Shown: positions 1 through 7,021, numbered from the stretch's first letter. The stretch is 10,316 nucleotides of DNA from an uncultured Alphaproteobacteria bacterium (GCA_937919435.1 CALFRR010000192.1:1-10316), one strand, 5' to 3'. The notes: generated by a model not told the origin, from the letters alone. Numbers and translations: made by a program.

Positions 1-408
1 CTGACCGCCCCGGTTCCCGGCTGGACCAAGGACGCGCCGTCGCCGGCCCGCATCGCCGGCCAGACGCTGACCATCGGCGCCAACACGAAACACGCCGACG
101 GCGCGCTCGCCTTCATCCGCTGGTACACCAGCCCGGCCTCGCAGGTCGCCTTCGCCAAGGCCGGCGTCATGCCGAGCCGGCTCGCCACCTACGAATCCGA
201 CGAGATGAAGAAGCTCGGCAACTACGCCGAACTGCGCGGCTGGGCCGACTATCTCCACGCCCACGGCCGCATGGAGGCGACGCCCGCCGACTTCCCGAAA
301 CTCTCCGCGGCGATCGCCACGGCGATGCAACGGGTGATCGTCCAGGGCGCCGACCCCAAGGCGGCGCTCGACGAGGCCGCCGCCGCCTACAACGACCAAC
401 GCGGCTGA
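1..408 (+). CDS. ABC transporter sugar-type substrate-binding protein, C-terminal part (5' truncated)
   Basis: The frame is open from the first base of the window to a TGA at 406-408, giving about 135 residues of a protein whose start lies upstream. It is the C-terminal lobe of a family 1 extracellular (periplasmic) solute-binding protein. Visible hallmarks are the stretch around TIGANTKHADGALAFIRW, where helper residues and substitutions follow the usual 'A..F..W..S...Q..F...G..P.R' layout. After it comes a helical tail rich in Ala and acidic residues, ending DEAAAAYNDQRG, which matches the usual '..aLdeaaa..n' ending. Such proteins (normally about 420 residues) capture a sugar, polyol or related solute in the periplasm and deliver it to a two-permease/one-ATPase ABC importer. 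The importer genes are not in this window. The substrate cannot be read from this fragment. The next gene on the strand is an FAD oxidoreductase 209 bases on, possibly acting on the imported compound. Confidence 0.85.
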   Translation: MTAPVPGWTKDAPSPARIAGQTLTIGANTKHADGALAFIRWYTSPASQVAFAKAGVMPSRLATYESDEMKKLGNYAELRGWADYLHAHGRMEATPADFPKLSAAIATAMQRVIVQGADPKAALDEAAAAYNDQRG

Positions 409-510
409 TCGGCCTTCGGCCACCGGACCGCGCCGTTCCGCGTCCACCGAGATCAGTGTCGCCGGCTCGACCACGCCGGCGGCCTCTCTCGGTGCGCGCT
501 CCCGAGACCC

Positions 511-537
511 GATCGAGCCCGTCCCGAGGGCTCGATC
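511..537 (+). other. Stem-loop between the solute-binding protein and oxidoreductase genes
   Basis: A perfect 10-bp inverted repeat: GATCGAGCCC at 511-520 pairs with GGGCTCGATC at 528-537 around a 7-base loop. No T-run follows, so it is not a classical intrinsic terminator. It sits midway in the gap after the binding-protein gene. Stem-loops at this place often protect the abundant binding-protein mRNA from 3' exonuclease or attenuate downstream expression; that role is inferred by analogy only. Confidence 0.45.
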
Positions 538-617
538 CGACCCGAAGCACCGTCCGGCGACGGTCGGTCCGCCCGACCCACGACCCGACCATCCAGTCAT
601 CAAGCGGAGACGAAGTC

Positions 618-2063
618 ATGACCGAACAGATCCATAGCCGTTCCGACGTGGTCGTCGCGGGCGGTGGCCCCTCGGGCCTCGTCGCGGCGATCGCTGCGGC
701 CCGCGCCGGCGCCCGGACCACGCTCGTCGAGCAGTACGGCTTCCTCGGCGGCATGGCGACGGCGGCCTCGGTCGGCCCGTTCTCGCCGTTCCACTACGAC
801 GATCAGCAGATCACCATGGGCATTCCCCAGGAACTGGTCGAGCGGCTGATGAAGGCCGGCGGCTCGACCGGACACCTGAAGTGCATCCCGGAATACGGGT
901 CGGGCTCGTACATGGCCTACTTCGACCGTGAGGTCTACAAGACCGTCGCCTTCGACATGATGGAGGAGGCGGGCGTCCGGATGCTGCTCCACACCTTCGT
1001 CGGCGGTGCGGTGGTCGACGACGCCGGCGCCAGTGCCCGCAAGCGGGTGCGCGGCATCCGCGTCTGCAACAAGTCGGGCTTCCAGCAGGTGCTGGGCGAC
1101 GTGACGGTCGATGCCACCGGCGACGGCGACGTCGCGGCGGCGGCCGGCGCGGAGTTCAAGTGGGGCCGCGACGGCGACGGTCTCGGGCAGCCGATGACCA
1201 TGTTCTTCGAGATGGCGAACGTCGACGTCGCCGCGATGCGCGCCTACATGGCCGCCCATCCGGAAGATTTCGAGTGGACCTCGGATCTGAAGTCGCCGCA
1301 CCCGCTGCCGGCCAGCCTCAACCAGGAGTATTTCGTCGCCCAGGGGTTCAAGAGCTTCGTCGCCGCGGCCAAGGCGGCCGGCGATCTCGAACTCGGCCGT
1401 GACACCGTGCTGCTCCAGAGCACGATGCGCGAGGGTACGATCGTCTTCAACTCGACCCGGATCGGCAAGCTGAAGGGCACCGACGTCGACGAGCTGACCC
1501 GGGCCGAGGTCCTCGGCCGCCGCCAGGCGATGTCGCTCGCCGCCTTCATGAAGAAATACGTGCCCGGTTTCGCCGACGCCTACGTCTCCTCGACCGGGAT
1601 GCAGATCGGCGTGCGCGAGAGCCGCCACGTCATCGGCGAATACGTCCTCGCCCAGGACGACGTGGTCGAAGGCCGTCGCTTCCCGGACGTGGTGGCGCGC
1701 GGATTCTTCCCCGTCGACATCCACGATCCCTCGGGCTCGAAGGGCTATCAGGCCGGCGGTTCGACCTGGATCAAGCCGAAGGGTCCCTACGACATCCCGT
1801 TCCGCTGCCTGGTCCCGCGCAATCTCGACGGTCTGGTCATGACCGGCCGCAACATCTCGGCCAGCCACGAGGCGCACGGCTCGCTGCGCGTCCAGGGCAC
1901 CGCCTTCGCCATCGGCCACGGCTCCGGTGTCGCCGCGGCGGTGGCGGCGCTCGCCGGCGTCGCCCCGCGCGACGTCGACGTGCGGCGAGTGCAGGAGGTG
2001 CTGATCGCCCAGCACGCCAATCTCGATCTCGACGGCTCCAACTCCTGGCGCGCCGCCGAGTGA
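618..2063 (+). CDS. FAD-dependent oxidoreductase (FAD_oxidored / PF12831 type)
   Basis: A 481-residue flavoprotein starting at the ATG at 618, chosen because GGAG (605-608) lies 9 bases upstream and the dinucleotide fold begins 10 residues in. The frame continues upstream to 456 without domain content. Residues 11-39 form the Rossmann beta-alpha-beta unit with GGGPSG (15-20) and the acidic strand end E38, which binds the FAD ribose. GFLGGMAT (41-48) is the family signature just after it. DATGDGD (165-171) is the second FAD contact. From residue 410, GRNISASHEAHGS followed by RVQGTAFAIGHGSG is the C-terminal FAD-binding motif typical of PF12831. No signal peptide or membrane segment is seen, so it is probably cytoplasmic. 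Family members oxidise varied hydroxy or polyol-type substrates, and the substrate here is unknown. The neighbouring sugar-type binding protein suggests a catabolic role. The annotation as a flavin oxidoreductase is firm, the reaction is not. Confidence 0.88.
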   Translation: MTEQIHSRSDVVVAGGGPSGLVAAIAAARAGARTTLVEQYGFLGGMATAASVGPFSPFHYDDQQITMGIPQELVERLMKAGGSTGHLKCIPEYGSGSYMAYFDREVYKTVAFDMMEEAGVRMLLHTFVGGAVVDDAGASARKRVRGIRVCNKSGFQQVLGDVTVDATGDGDVAAAAGAEFKWGRDGDGLGQPMTMFFEMANVDVAAMRAYMAAHPEDFEWTSDLKSPHPLPASLNQEYFVAQGFKSFVAAAKAAGDLELGRDTVLLQSTMREGTIVFNSTRIGKLKGTDVDELTRAEVLGRRQAMSLAAFMKKYVPGFADAYVSSTGMQIGVRESRHVIGEYVLAQDDVVEGRRFPDVVARGFFPVDIHDPSGSKGYQAGGSTWIKPKGPYDIPFRCLVPRNLDGLVMTGRNISASHEAHGSLRVQGTAFAIGHGSGVAAAVAALAGVAPRDVDVRRVQEVLIAQHANLDLDGSNSWRAAE

Positions 2064-2098
2064 GATCGGGCGGCCGGGGCGATCCGGCCGCCACGATC
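2064..2098 (+). terminator. Long hairpin directly after the oxidoreductase stop codon
   Basis: Immediately after the TGA (2061-2063), GATCG (2064-2068) plus GGCGGCCGG (2069-2077) pair with CCGGCCGCC (2084-2092) plus CGATC (2094-2098). This makes a 14-bp stem with one bulged A (2093) and a 6-base loop. There is no following T-tract, so it is either a U-tract-less terminator of the kind suspected in many GC-rich genomes, or an mRNA 3'-end stabiliser. Its position at the end of a convergent transcript supports a 3'-end function. Confidence 0.6.
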
Positions 2099-2167
2099 GC
2101 GTGGTGAGGTGGCCCCACCCGACCGGACGGATCGGTGGCCTCGGTGGCCTTGGGCCCATCGGGGCCG

Positions 2168-2549
2168 TCACACCGCCGGTCCGATGCCGCCGGCCTCCTC
2201 GTGGACCTCGGCGGGCGTACGCCCGCCGTGCGTCGCGTGAGGTCGGTCGAAGTTCTCGTCGTCGATCCACCGTCCGATGCCCGGCGCGAGGGCCGGCAGG
2301 TCGATGCCGAGCGGATCTGTCGCCTCGACGAGGAGTCGGGCCTCCGGCTCCGCAACGAGGTCCCCGAAGCGGCAGGTCGAGGCGAAGCTGCACGAGGGTC
2401 GTCGTCCGGCGATCGAGGCGAACCAGACCCCGGGGTACGATGCGGGGTTCGACGCCGAGACGCCGACGAGGTTCACCCACGAGAGCGCGATCGGCAACGA
2501 GCCGCCGGCGGCGCTCGTCGAACGGTCGTCGCCGGCCGGCCCGCCGTGA
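2168..2549 (-). pseudogene. Possible remnant of an integrase-type transposase (C-terminal end)
   Basis: A minus-strand frame ends at a TGA at 2168-2170. Its last 35 or so residues contain WIDDENFDRPHATHGGRTPAEV. This resembles the closing motif of rve/integrase-core transposases (IS3/IS481 type), commonly written W.d.YN..RPH.alGG.TPaev. The third codon positions of the last 65 or so codons are strongly GC-biased, as in genuine genes of this genome. Upstream, the part reading NPASYPGVWFASIAGRR matches nothing I recognise, and no DDE catalytic core or preceding helix-turn-helix is visible. At most the tail of a transposase fused by decay to unrelated sequence survives. The left boundary given is approximate; the open frame extends to 2761. 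An alternative is a small hypothetical protein or chance similarity. Confidence 0.35.
2209..2228. repeat. Perfect 20-bp palindrome
   Basis: Ten bases read CGGCGGGCGT and the next ten are their exact reverse complement. It lies inside the transposase-like remnant, over the codons for GGRTPAEV. It could be coincidental, an operator-like site, or a scar of the decayed element. Confidence 0.5.
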
Positions 2550-2666
2550 CCGCGACCACCCTCGGCAAGGCCCGGCCGGATGCCAGAAGGACGGGAGAGG
2601 TCGGATTCGACCGGATGCGGCGACCGGATCGGACGCACCGGAGGTGACCGGCGGGCGGAAGGATTT

Positions 2667-2710
2667 GTCTCGACGGCGACGAGACGGGATGGAATCGCCG
2701 CCGTCGAGAC
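2667..2710. repeat. 12-bp inverted repeat downstream of the efflux operon
   Basis: GTCTCGACGGCG (2667-2678) is repeated as its exact reverse complement at 2699-2710, with 20 bases between. It lies 67 bases beyond the stop codon of the MFS pump on the minus strand, so it could form a 3' stem-loop on that transcript. No T-run follows on either strand. A shorter alternative hairpin pairs GTCTCG (2667-2672) with CGAGAC (2680-2685). Terminator or mRNA-end function is inferred from position only. Confidence 0.35.
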
Positions 2711-2776
2711 GGTCGTGCCGAGGGGGGTCAGCGCCCGGCGCGACACCGGAACGGGCCACACGGGGGACGGGGAGGT

Positions 2777-4312
2777 TCAGTGCCCGCCGCTCGTGTCGAT
2801 CGGCCCGCCCGGCTTCGGCGCCATCCAGATCAGGGTGGCGGCGAAGAGGAAGACGATGGTTATGGTGGCGAAGATGTCGAGGGTCGCGAGCATCACGCTC
2901 TGGCCTTCGACGATGCGTGCGAGCGAGGCGACGGCGACGTCGGGCGAAGTGCCGGCCGCGACCATGCCGTCGATCACTGCGCGGTCGTGGATCATCGCGC
3001 CGACGATCTCGGTCTGGTTGGTGCGGGCGGCGTTCGACCATCCCGTCTGCACCAACGAGGTGGCGAAGGCGCCGGCGAGCGTCCGCATGAAGTTGGAGAG
3101 ACCGGCGGCGTTGGCCTGCTCGTGCTCCTCGACGCTCGCCATGGCGAGACCGGTCGCCGGTACGAAGAACATCACCATGAACGGACCGGTGAGCAGCGTC
3201 GGCCAGGCGAGGTCGAGGAAGGTGACGTCACCGTTGAAGCCGGTGCGCCAGGCGGTCATCGCACCGAGCCCGAGGATGCCCAGACACAGCACCGCGCGCG
3301 GGTCGAAGCGTTCGGCGGCGTGGCCGACGACGGGAGCCGAGACGAAGGCGAGGATCCCCATGATGCCGGTCGAATAACCCGCCCAGGTCGCGGTGTAGCC
3401 GAGGTTGATCTGCATCCACAACGGCAGGATGACGATCGAGGCGAAGAAGGCGCCGAAACCGACGGCGAAGGTGACCGCCGCGGCGGTGAAGCCGCGATGG
3501 CGGAAGATCCTCAGATCGACGATCGGATGCTCCTCGGTGAGTTCCCAGATCAGGAAGGAGAGGAAGCCGACCACCGCGACGACCGCGAGCCAGCGGATCT
3601 CCGCCGCAGCGAACCAGTCGTGGTTGCGCCCCTCGTCGAGCATGATCTGCAGGGCGCCGACCCAGATCACCAGAAGGAGCAGGCCGATCCGATCGATCTT
3701 CGCCGGCCCGGTCGGGTCGGGAAGGCCGCGGGTGGTGAGGACCACGATCGCCCCCCCGATCAGGGCGACCGGCACCTTGATGTGGAAGATCCACTGCCAG
3801 CCGATGCCGTCGCAGATGATGCCGCCGAGGATCGGACCGGCGATCGGTCCGATCAGTGTGGTCATCGCCCACAGCACCGCCGCGCCCGTCGCCTTCTCCT
3901 TCGGGAAGATGCGCAACAGCAGCATCTGCGACAGCGGCATGATCGGGCCGCCGGCGAAGCCCAGGGCGACGCGGCCGAGCACCAGTTGGCCGAGCGTTTG
4001 CGACAGCCCGCACAGGAGCGAGATCGCGGCGAAGGCGAAGTAGCAGACGACGAACACCCGGAGCGCTCCGAAGCGCCGGGTGAGCCAGCCGGTGAGCGGC
4101 ACCGTGATCGCCTCGGCGACGGCGTAGGAGGTGATCACCCACGAGCCCTGCGTCGAGGAGACGCCGACGGCACCGGCGATGGTCGGCACCGAGACGTTGG
4201 CGATGGTCGAATCGAGCACCACCAGAAAGTTCCCGGTGCCGATGGCCAGCGCAGCGACGATCAGCTGCGCTCCGGTCAACCTCGGAACGTCGTCTTCGAA
4301 CCCGGCCGTCAT
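2777..4312 (-). CDS. emrB: DHA2-family (EmrB-type, 14-TM) MFS multidrug efflux permease
   Basis: A 511-residue polytopic inner-membrane protein starting at the ATG at 4310-4312, preceded by GGAAGG about 5 bases upstream. LDSTIANV (33-40) in TM1 is the DHA2 motif D1, with the conserved Asp34. GWLTRRFGALR (75-85) is MFS motif A in the TM2-TM3 loop. LIGPIAGPILGG (153-164) is motif C in TM5, characteristic of drug/proton antiporters, and the usual W.WIF.I.VP follows (172-181), here with Lys at the position that is often Asn. Length and hydrophobic pattern fit the 14-TM class (E. coli EmrB is of similar size). It should use the proton gradient to expel hydrophobic compounds. It is the last gene of the operon and begins 13 bases after the membrane fusion protein stop, so the two are surely cotranscribed. 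The substrate is unknown; a siderophore or plant phenolic exporter is a possible alternative to antibiotics. Confidence 0.93.
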   Translation of the reverse strand: MTAGFEDDVPRLTGAQLIVAALAIGTGNFLVVLDSTIANVSVPTIAGAVGVSSTQGSWVITSYAVAEAITVPLTGWLTRRFGALRVFVVCYFAFAAISLLCGLSQTLGQLVLGRVALGFAGGPIMPLSQMLLLRIFPKEKATGAAVLWAMTTLIGPIAGPILGGIICDGIGWQWIFHIKVPVALIGGAIVVLTTRGLPDPTGPAKIDRIGLLLLVIWVGALQIMLDEGRNHDWFAAAEIRWLAVVAVVGFLSFLIWELTEEHPIVDLRIFRHRGFTAAAVTFAVGFGAFFASIVILPLWMQINLGYTATWAGYSTGIMGILAFVSAPVVGHAAERFDPRAVLCLGILGLGAMTAWRTGFNGDVTFLDLAWPTLLTGPFMVMFFVPATGLAMASVEEHEQANAAGLSNFMRTLAGAFATSLVQTGWSNAARTNQTEIVGAMIHDRAVIDGMVAAGTSPDVAVASLARIVEGQSVMLATLDIFATITIVFLFAATLIWMAPKPGGPIDTSGGH

Positions 4313-4325
4313 CGCGTCCTTCCGC

Positions 4326-5474
4326 TCACTTCGACACGTCGACGTCGACGGTCATCGACAGACCCACCTGGAGCGGATGGGCGGCGAGTTCCTCGGGGTC
4401 GAGGGCGATGCGCACCGGCACGCGCTGCACCACCTTGATCCAGTTTCCCGTGGCGTTCTGCGCCGGGACGATCGAGAAGGCCGCACCGGTGCCGCCGGAG
4501 AGTCCGACCACCCGGCCGGTGAACGGCACCGAGGAGCCCCAGAGATCGGAGACGAGCCGCACCTGCTGACCCGCTCTCACCTTCTCGAGTTGGACCTCCT
4601 TGAAGTTGGCGTCGACCCAGGCCTCTCGGAGCGGCACCACCACCATCAGCGTCATGCCGGGCTGGACCCGTTGGCCGACCTGGACCTGCCGACGCGAGAC
4701 GACGCCGTCGACCGGAGCCCGGATCACCGTGCGTTCGAGGTCGACCTGCGCCCGCTCGAGCATCGCGCGGGCGCCCCGCACCTCCGGATGGTCTTCGACG
4801 GTGGTGTCGGCGACCATCGCGTCGTTGGCGTCGCGCTGGCCGACGGCGGCGTCGCGGCCGGCGGCGGCCTGGGCACGGGCGGCCTTGGCGGCGGCGAGAT
4901 TGGCGCGGGCGTTGCGGTCGGCGGTCTCGACCGCGGTCAGCTCGTCGCCGGAGACGGAGCCGTTGCCGGCGAGCGCCCTGCGGCGATCGAAGTCGATCTT
5001 CGCCTTCTGGGCGGCGGCCTCGGCGGCATGTTCCTGGGCTTCGGTCCGGTCCTGGTCGGCCTCACGGGCGGTGACCTGGGCCTCGAGCCCACGCACCGAG
5101 GCGAAATAGCCACGCACCCGGCGCAGCGCGCCGTCGAGGGCCGCGTCCGCCTGGGCGAGGGCGATCCGTGCGTCGGTGTCGTCGAGACGGACCAGCACGT
5201 CGCCGCGTTTCACGGTCTCGGTGTCGGAGACGAGGACCTCCGCCACCGGCGCCGCGACCTGCGGCGTCACCTGGGCGACGTCGGCGCCGACATAGGCGTT
5301 GTCGGTGACCGCGTGCTTCGACAGCACCAGCGCGTCGTAGGTCCACCAGCCGCCACCGACCACGGCGACGCCGAGAAAAAGAAGCCCGAACAGCTTCTTG
5401 CGCGACTGCGGCCGAGTCTGTGCGGCATCGGTCGCCGGTTCGGCGACCCGCGGAGAATGCGACATGTCGTTCAC
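4326..5474 (-). CDS. emrA: EmrA/HlyD-family membrane fusion (periplasmic adaptor) protein
   Basis: A 382-residue adaptor linking the MFS pump to the outer-membrane channel. I take the GTG at 5472-5474 as start because GGAG lies 8 bases upstream; the in-frame ATG at 5463-5465 would leave 17. A basic N-terminal cytoplasmic tail (RKK) is followed by one membrane anchor (about residues 28-44). DNAYVGADVAQVTPQVAAPV begins the first half of the lipoyl-like domain, with VKRGDVLVRLD closing it. A long Ala/Arg/Glu-rich coiled-coil hairpin covers roughly 105-240. RTVIRAPVDGVVSRRQV is the second lipoyl half. The C-terminal beta-barrel includes GNWIKVVQRVPVRI, a hallmark of the EmrA branch. Its first four bases overlap the stop of the outer-membrane gene (GTGA), implying translational coupling. 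The stop lies 13 bases before the pump start. Confidence 0.93.
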   Translation of the reverse strand: MNDMSHSPRVAEPATDAAQTRPQSRKKLFGLLFLGVAVVGGGWWTYDALVLSKHAVTDNAYVGADVAQVTPQVAAPVAEVLVSDTETVKRGDVLVRLDDTDARIALAQADAALDGALRRVRGYFASVRGLEAQVTAREADQDRTEAQEHAAEAAAQKAKIDFDRRRALAGNGSVSGDELTAVETADRNARANLAAAKAARAQAAAGRDAAVGQRDANDAMVADTTVEDHPEVRGARAMLERAQVDLERTVIRAPVDGVVSRRQVQVGQRVQPGMTLMVVVPLREAWVDANFKEVQLEKVRAGQQVRLVSDLWGSSVPFTGRVVGLSGGTGAAFSIVPAQNATGNWIKVVQRVPVRIALDPEELAAHPLQVGLSMTVDVDVSK

Positions 5475-6919
5475 GGGGTCTTCTCCATCGGGCGATAACC
5501 GCCCCCGAGGGCGCGGATCAACTGCACGTCGAGGCCGAAGGCGGAGGCCCTCAGCGCCGAGGCGGCACGGCGGGAGCCGATCAGTGCTTCTTCCGCGGAG
5601 AGCACTTCGAGATAGGTGGCGAGACCGCCCTTGTAGCGGTCGCTCTCCACCCGCCAGGCCCGTTCGGCGGCCGTTTCCGCACGGCTCGTCTCGGCGAGGC
5701 GTTCGACGAGTTTGCGCTTGGAGACGACGGCATCGGAGACCTCGCGCAGCGCCCGGGTGACGGTCGAATCGTAGGTCGCGACGGAGAGGGCGTATTCCGC
5801 CTCCGACGCCTTCTGTCCGGCGACCAGGCGTCCGCCTTCGAAGATCGGCAACGACACGGTCGGGCCGATCGAGCCCAGACTGGAATTGGATCTGCCGAGC
5901 CGGTCGAGGCCGAGCGATTGCTGGCCGATCGAGCCGACCAGATTGACGTTCGGATAGAAGGCCGCCTTGGCGACGTCGATCCGCTTCGCCGCCGCTTCGG
6001 CCCGTTCGCGGGCCGCGACGATGTCGGGACGGCGGCCGACCAGTTCGGCCGGCAGCGACTTCGGCAGACCGAGGAGGCCGCGACCGGCGATCTTCGGCCG
6101 CGAGATCGACAGCGCACGATCCGGACCGGCACCGACGAGGGCGGCCAGAGCGTTCCTGGCGAGCGCGATCCGCTCGTCGATCTCCACCGCCTGGGCACGC
6201 GTCGACGCTTCCGCCGACTTGGCCCGTTCGAGAGCGCCTTCGTTCTCGAGCGCCTGGGCGTGGCGGTCGCGGATCAGCCCGAGCGTCTGGGTCCGCACGT
6301 CGACCGCTTCGCGGGCCGCATCGCGCTCGGCATGGAGCACCGCGAGTTCGGCATAGGCGCCGGCGATCGCCGAGGAGAGGAGGAGACGGGCGCTCTCCGC
6401 TTCCGCCTCGGCGGCGCGCGCCTCGGAGGTGGCGGCGGCGAGGGCCGCGCGGTTCTTGCCCCAGAAGTCGATCTCCCAGGAGGCGTCGAGCAACACCAGA
6501 CCGCCCTCGCGCCAGTCCTTCGGCACGAAGTTCTCACCGATCAGGTAGTTGTAGCTCTGCTTCTCCCTGTCGATCTTCGCCGAGGCGCCGACCCGCGGCA
6601 TCAGCCCGGCGCGCGACGCAGAGACCGACGCACCGGCCAGCGCCAGCCGGGCGCGGGCCGCCGCGATGTCCGGCGCGTCGGCGAGCCCTTCCTCGATCAG
6701 CGCGGTCAGCTGCCGATCCCCGTAACCACGCCACCAGCCGGTCTCGGGCCAGCGCGCCTCGTCGCGTCCGGCGAGCGACCGGTCGGCGGCGAACGTTTCG
6801 ATCGCCTTGGGGGCGGTGAGAGCGTGGTTCTCGGGCAGGACGGCACCGCAGCCGGCGAGCGGCAACACGGCCAGAAACAGCAGTCCGGGACCGGCGGGTC
6901 GGATTCGGTCGAGGTCCAT
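5471..6919 (-). CDS. NodT-family outer-membrane efflux lipoprotein (TolC/OprM type)
   Basis: A 482-residue outer-membrane factor starting at the ATG at 6917-6919, with GAGGG a few bases upstream. A short hydrophobic signal ends in a lipobox, L21-A22-G23-C24, so the mature protein is lipid-anchored at Cys24. Two OEP repeats follow. The first has GWWRGYGDRQLTALIEEGL and the alanine-rich helical barrel. The second has the NodT-type signature AELVGRRPDIVAARERAEAAAKRIDVAKAAFYPNVNL. SLPIFEGGRL and YKGGLATYLEVLSAEEAL are the matching motifs of the second half. It forms the trimeric exit duct through the periplasm and outer membrane for the pump encoded downstream. It is the first gene of the operon, so the whole drug-efflux machine is encoded in the order exit duct, adaptor, pump. 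Regulation is probably by the divergent TetR protein. Confidence 0.93.
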   Translation of the reverse strand: MDLDRIRPAGPGLLFLAVLPLAGCGAVLPENHALTAPKAIETFAADRSLAGRDEARWPETGWWRGYGDRQLTALIEEGLADAPDIAAARARLALAGASVSASRAGLMPRVGASAKIDREKQSYNYLIGENFVPKDWREGGLVLLDASWEIDFWGKNRAALAAATSEARAAEAEAESARLLLSSAIAGAYAELAVLHAERDAAREAVDVRTQTLGLIRDRHAQALENEGALERAKSAEASTRAQAVEIDERIALARNALAALVGAGPDRALSISRPKIAGRGLLGLPKSLPAELVGRRPDIVAARERAEAAAKRIDVAKAAFYPNVNLVGSIGQQSLGLDRLGRSNSSLGSIGPTVSLPIFEGGRLVAGQKASEAEYALSVATYDSTVTRALREVSDAVVSKRKLVERLAETSRAETAAERAWRVESDRYKGGLATYLEVLSAEEALIGSRRAASALRASAFGLDVQLIRALGGGYRPMEKTP

Positions 6920-6935
6920 CGATCCCTCACAACAT

Positions 6936-6947
6936 AACCGTACGGTT
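6936..6947. promoter_or_regulatory. Candidate TetR-type operator in the divergent promoter region
   Basis: AACCGTACGGTT is a perfect 12-bp palindrome with a CGTACG core, the style of many TetR/AcrR operators. It lies between the efflux operon (starts at 6919) and the tetR gene (starts at 7022). A second, offset inverted pair CATAAC (6933-6938) and GTTATG (6955-6960) encloses it. It sits just downstream of a candidate minus-strand promoter, where a bound repressor would block initiation. Binding by the neighbouring regulator is inferred from location and symmetry. Confidence 0.6.
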
Positions 6948-6954
6948 TGGTTTT

Positions 6955-6981
6955 GTTATGCGGATCTCTTGCGGACGTCAA
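6955..6981 (-). promoter_or_regulatory. Candidate promoter of the efflux operon
   Basis: On the minus strand, TTGACG (6976-6981) matches the -35 consensus at five of six positions, and CATAAC (6955-6960) is a -10-like box. The 15-base spacing is shorter than optimal. Initiation would fall near 6948, adjoining the palindrome at 6936-6947, and give a leader of about 30 bases before the outer-membrane gene. For the + strand tetR gene the best I can find is a weak pair, TTGCGG (6969-6974) and TAGATT (6992-6997), 17 bases apart. Confidence 0.35.
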
Positions 6982-6996
6982 GCGCGGCTTCTAGAT

Positions 6997-7010
6997 TTCC
7001 CCCGGGGGAA
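6997..7010. repeat. 14-bp palindrome just upstream of the tetR ribosome-binding site
   Basis: TTCCCCCGGGGGAA is perfectly self-complementary and ends 11 bases before the tetR ATG, touching its purine-rich ribosome-binding stretch (GGAAGGCAGGGAAAG). It could be a second regulator site or, if transcribed, provide C-rich bases able to pair with the ribosome-binding site. Either role is inference. Confidence 0.4.
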
Positions 7011-7021
7011 GGCAGGGAAAG

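Larger units (their letters stand above)
2099..2776. other. Convergent intergenic region without an intact gene
   Basis: This region separates the + strand oxidoreductase from the minus strand efflux pump, which converge on it. I see no ribosome-binding site with a credible gene. Contents are a minus-strand transposase-like remnant at its left side (2168 to about 2550), a perfect 20-bp palindrome at 2209-2228 inside that remnant, and a 12-bp inverted repeat at 2667-2710. Both strands have several overlapping arginine-rich frames, which are typical shadow frames of GC-rich DNA. Confidence 0.6.

Noticed and set aside
411..421. Short GGCC-TTC-GGCC hairpin just after the binding-protein stop
   Set aside because: Only a 4-5 bp stem with no T-run, which is common by chance in such GC-rich sequence.
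456..617. N-terminal extension of the oxidoreductase frame to an upstream ATG
   Set aside because: The added residues are arginine- and proline-rich without homology features, the segment contains the intergenic stem-loop, and the ATG at 618 has the well-placed ribosome-binding site.
600..3041. Very long minus-strand frame (813 codons) opposite the FAD oxidoreductase
   Set aside because: It is the arginine- and histidine-rich antisense shadow expected in GC-rich DNA. The + strand protein has clear family motifs throughout, and this frame has none.
2780..4438. 552-codon + strand frame opposite the MFS pump
   Set aside because: Extremely charged, low-complexity composition, with no ribosome-binding site or domain. 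It is an antisense shadow of a well-supported gene.
5420..6937. 505-codon + strand frame opposite the outer-membrane efflux gene
   Set aside because: Antisense shadow. It would also overlap the operon promoter and lacks any recognisable motif.
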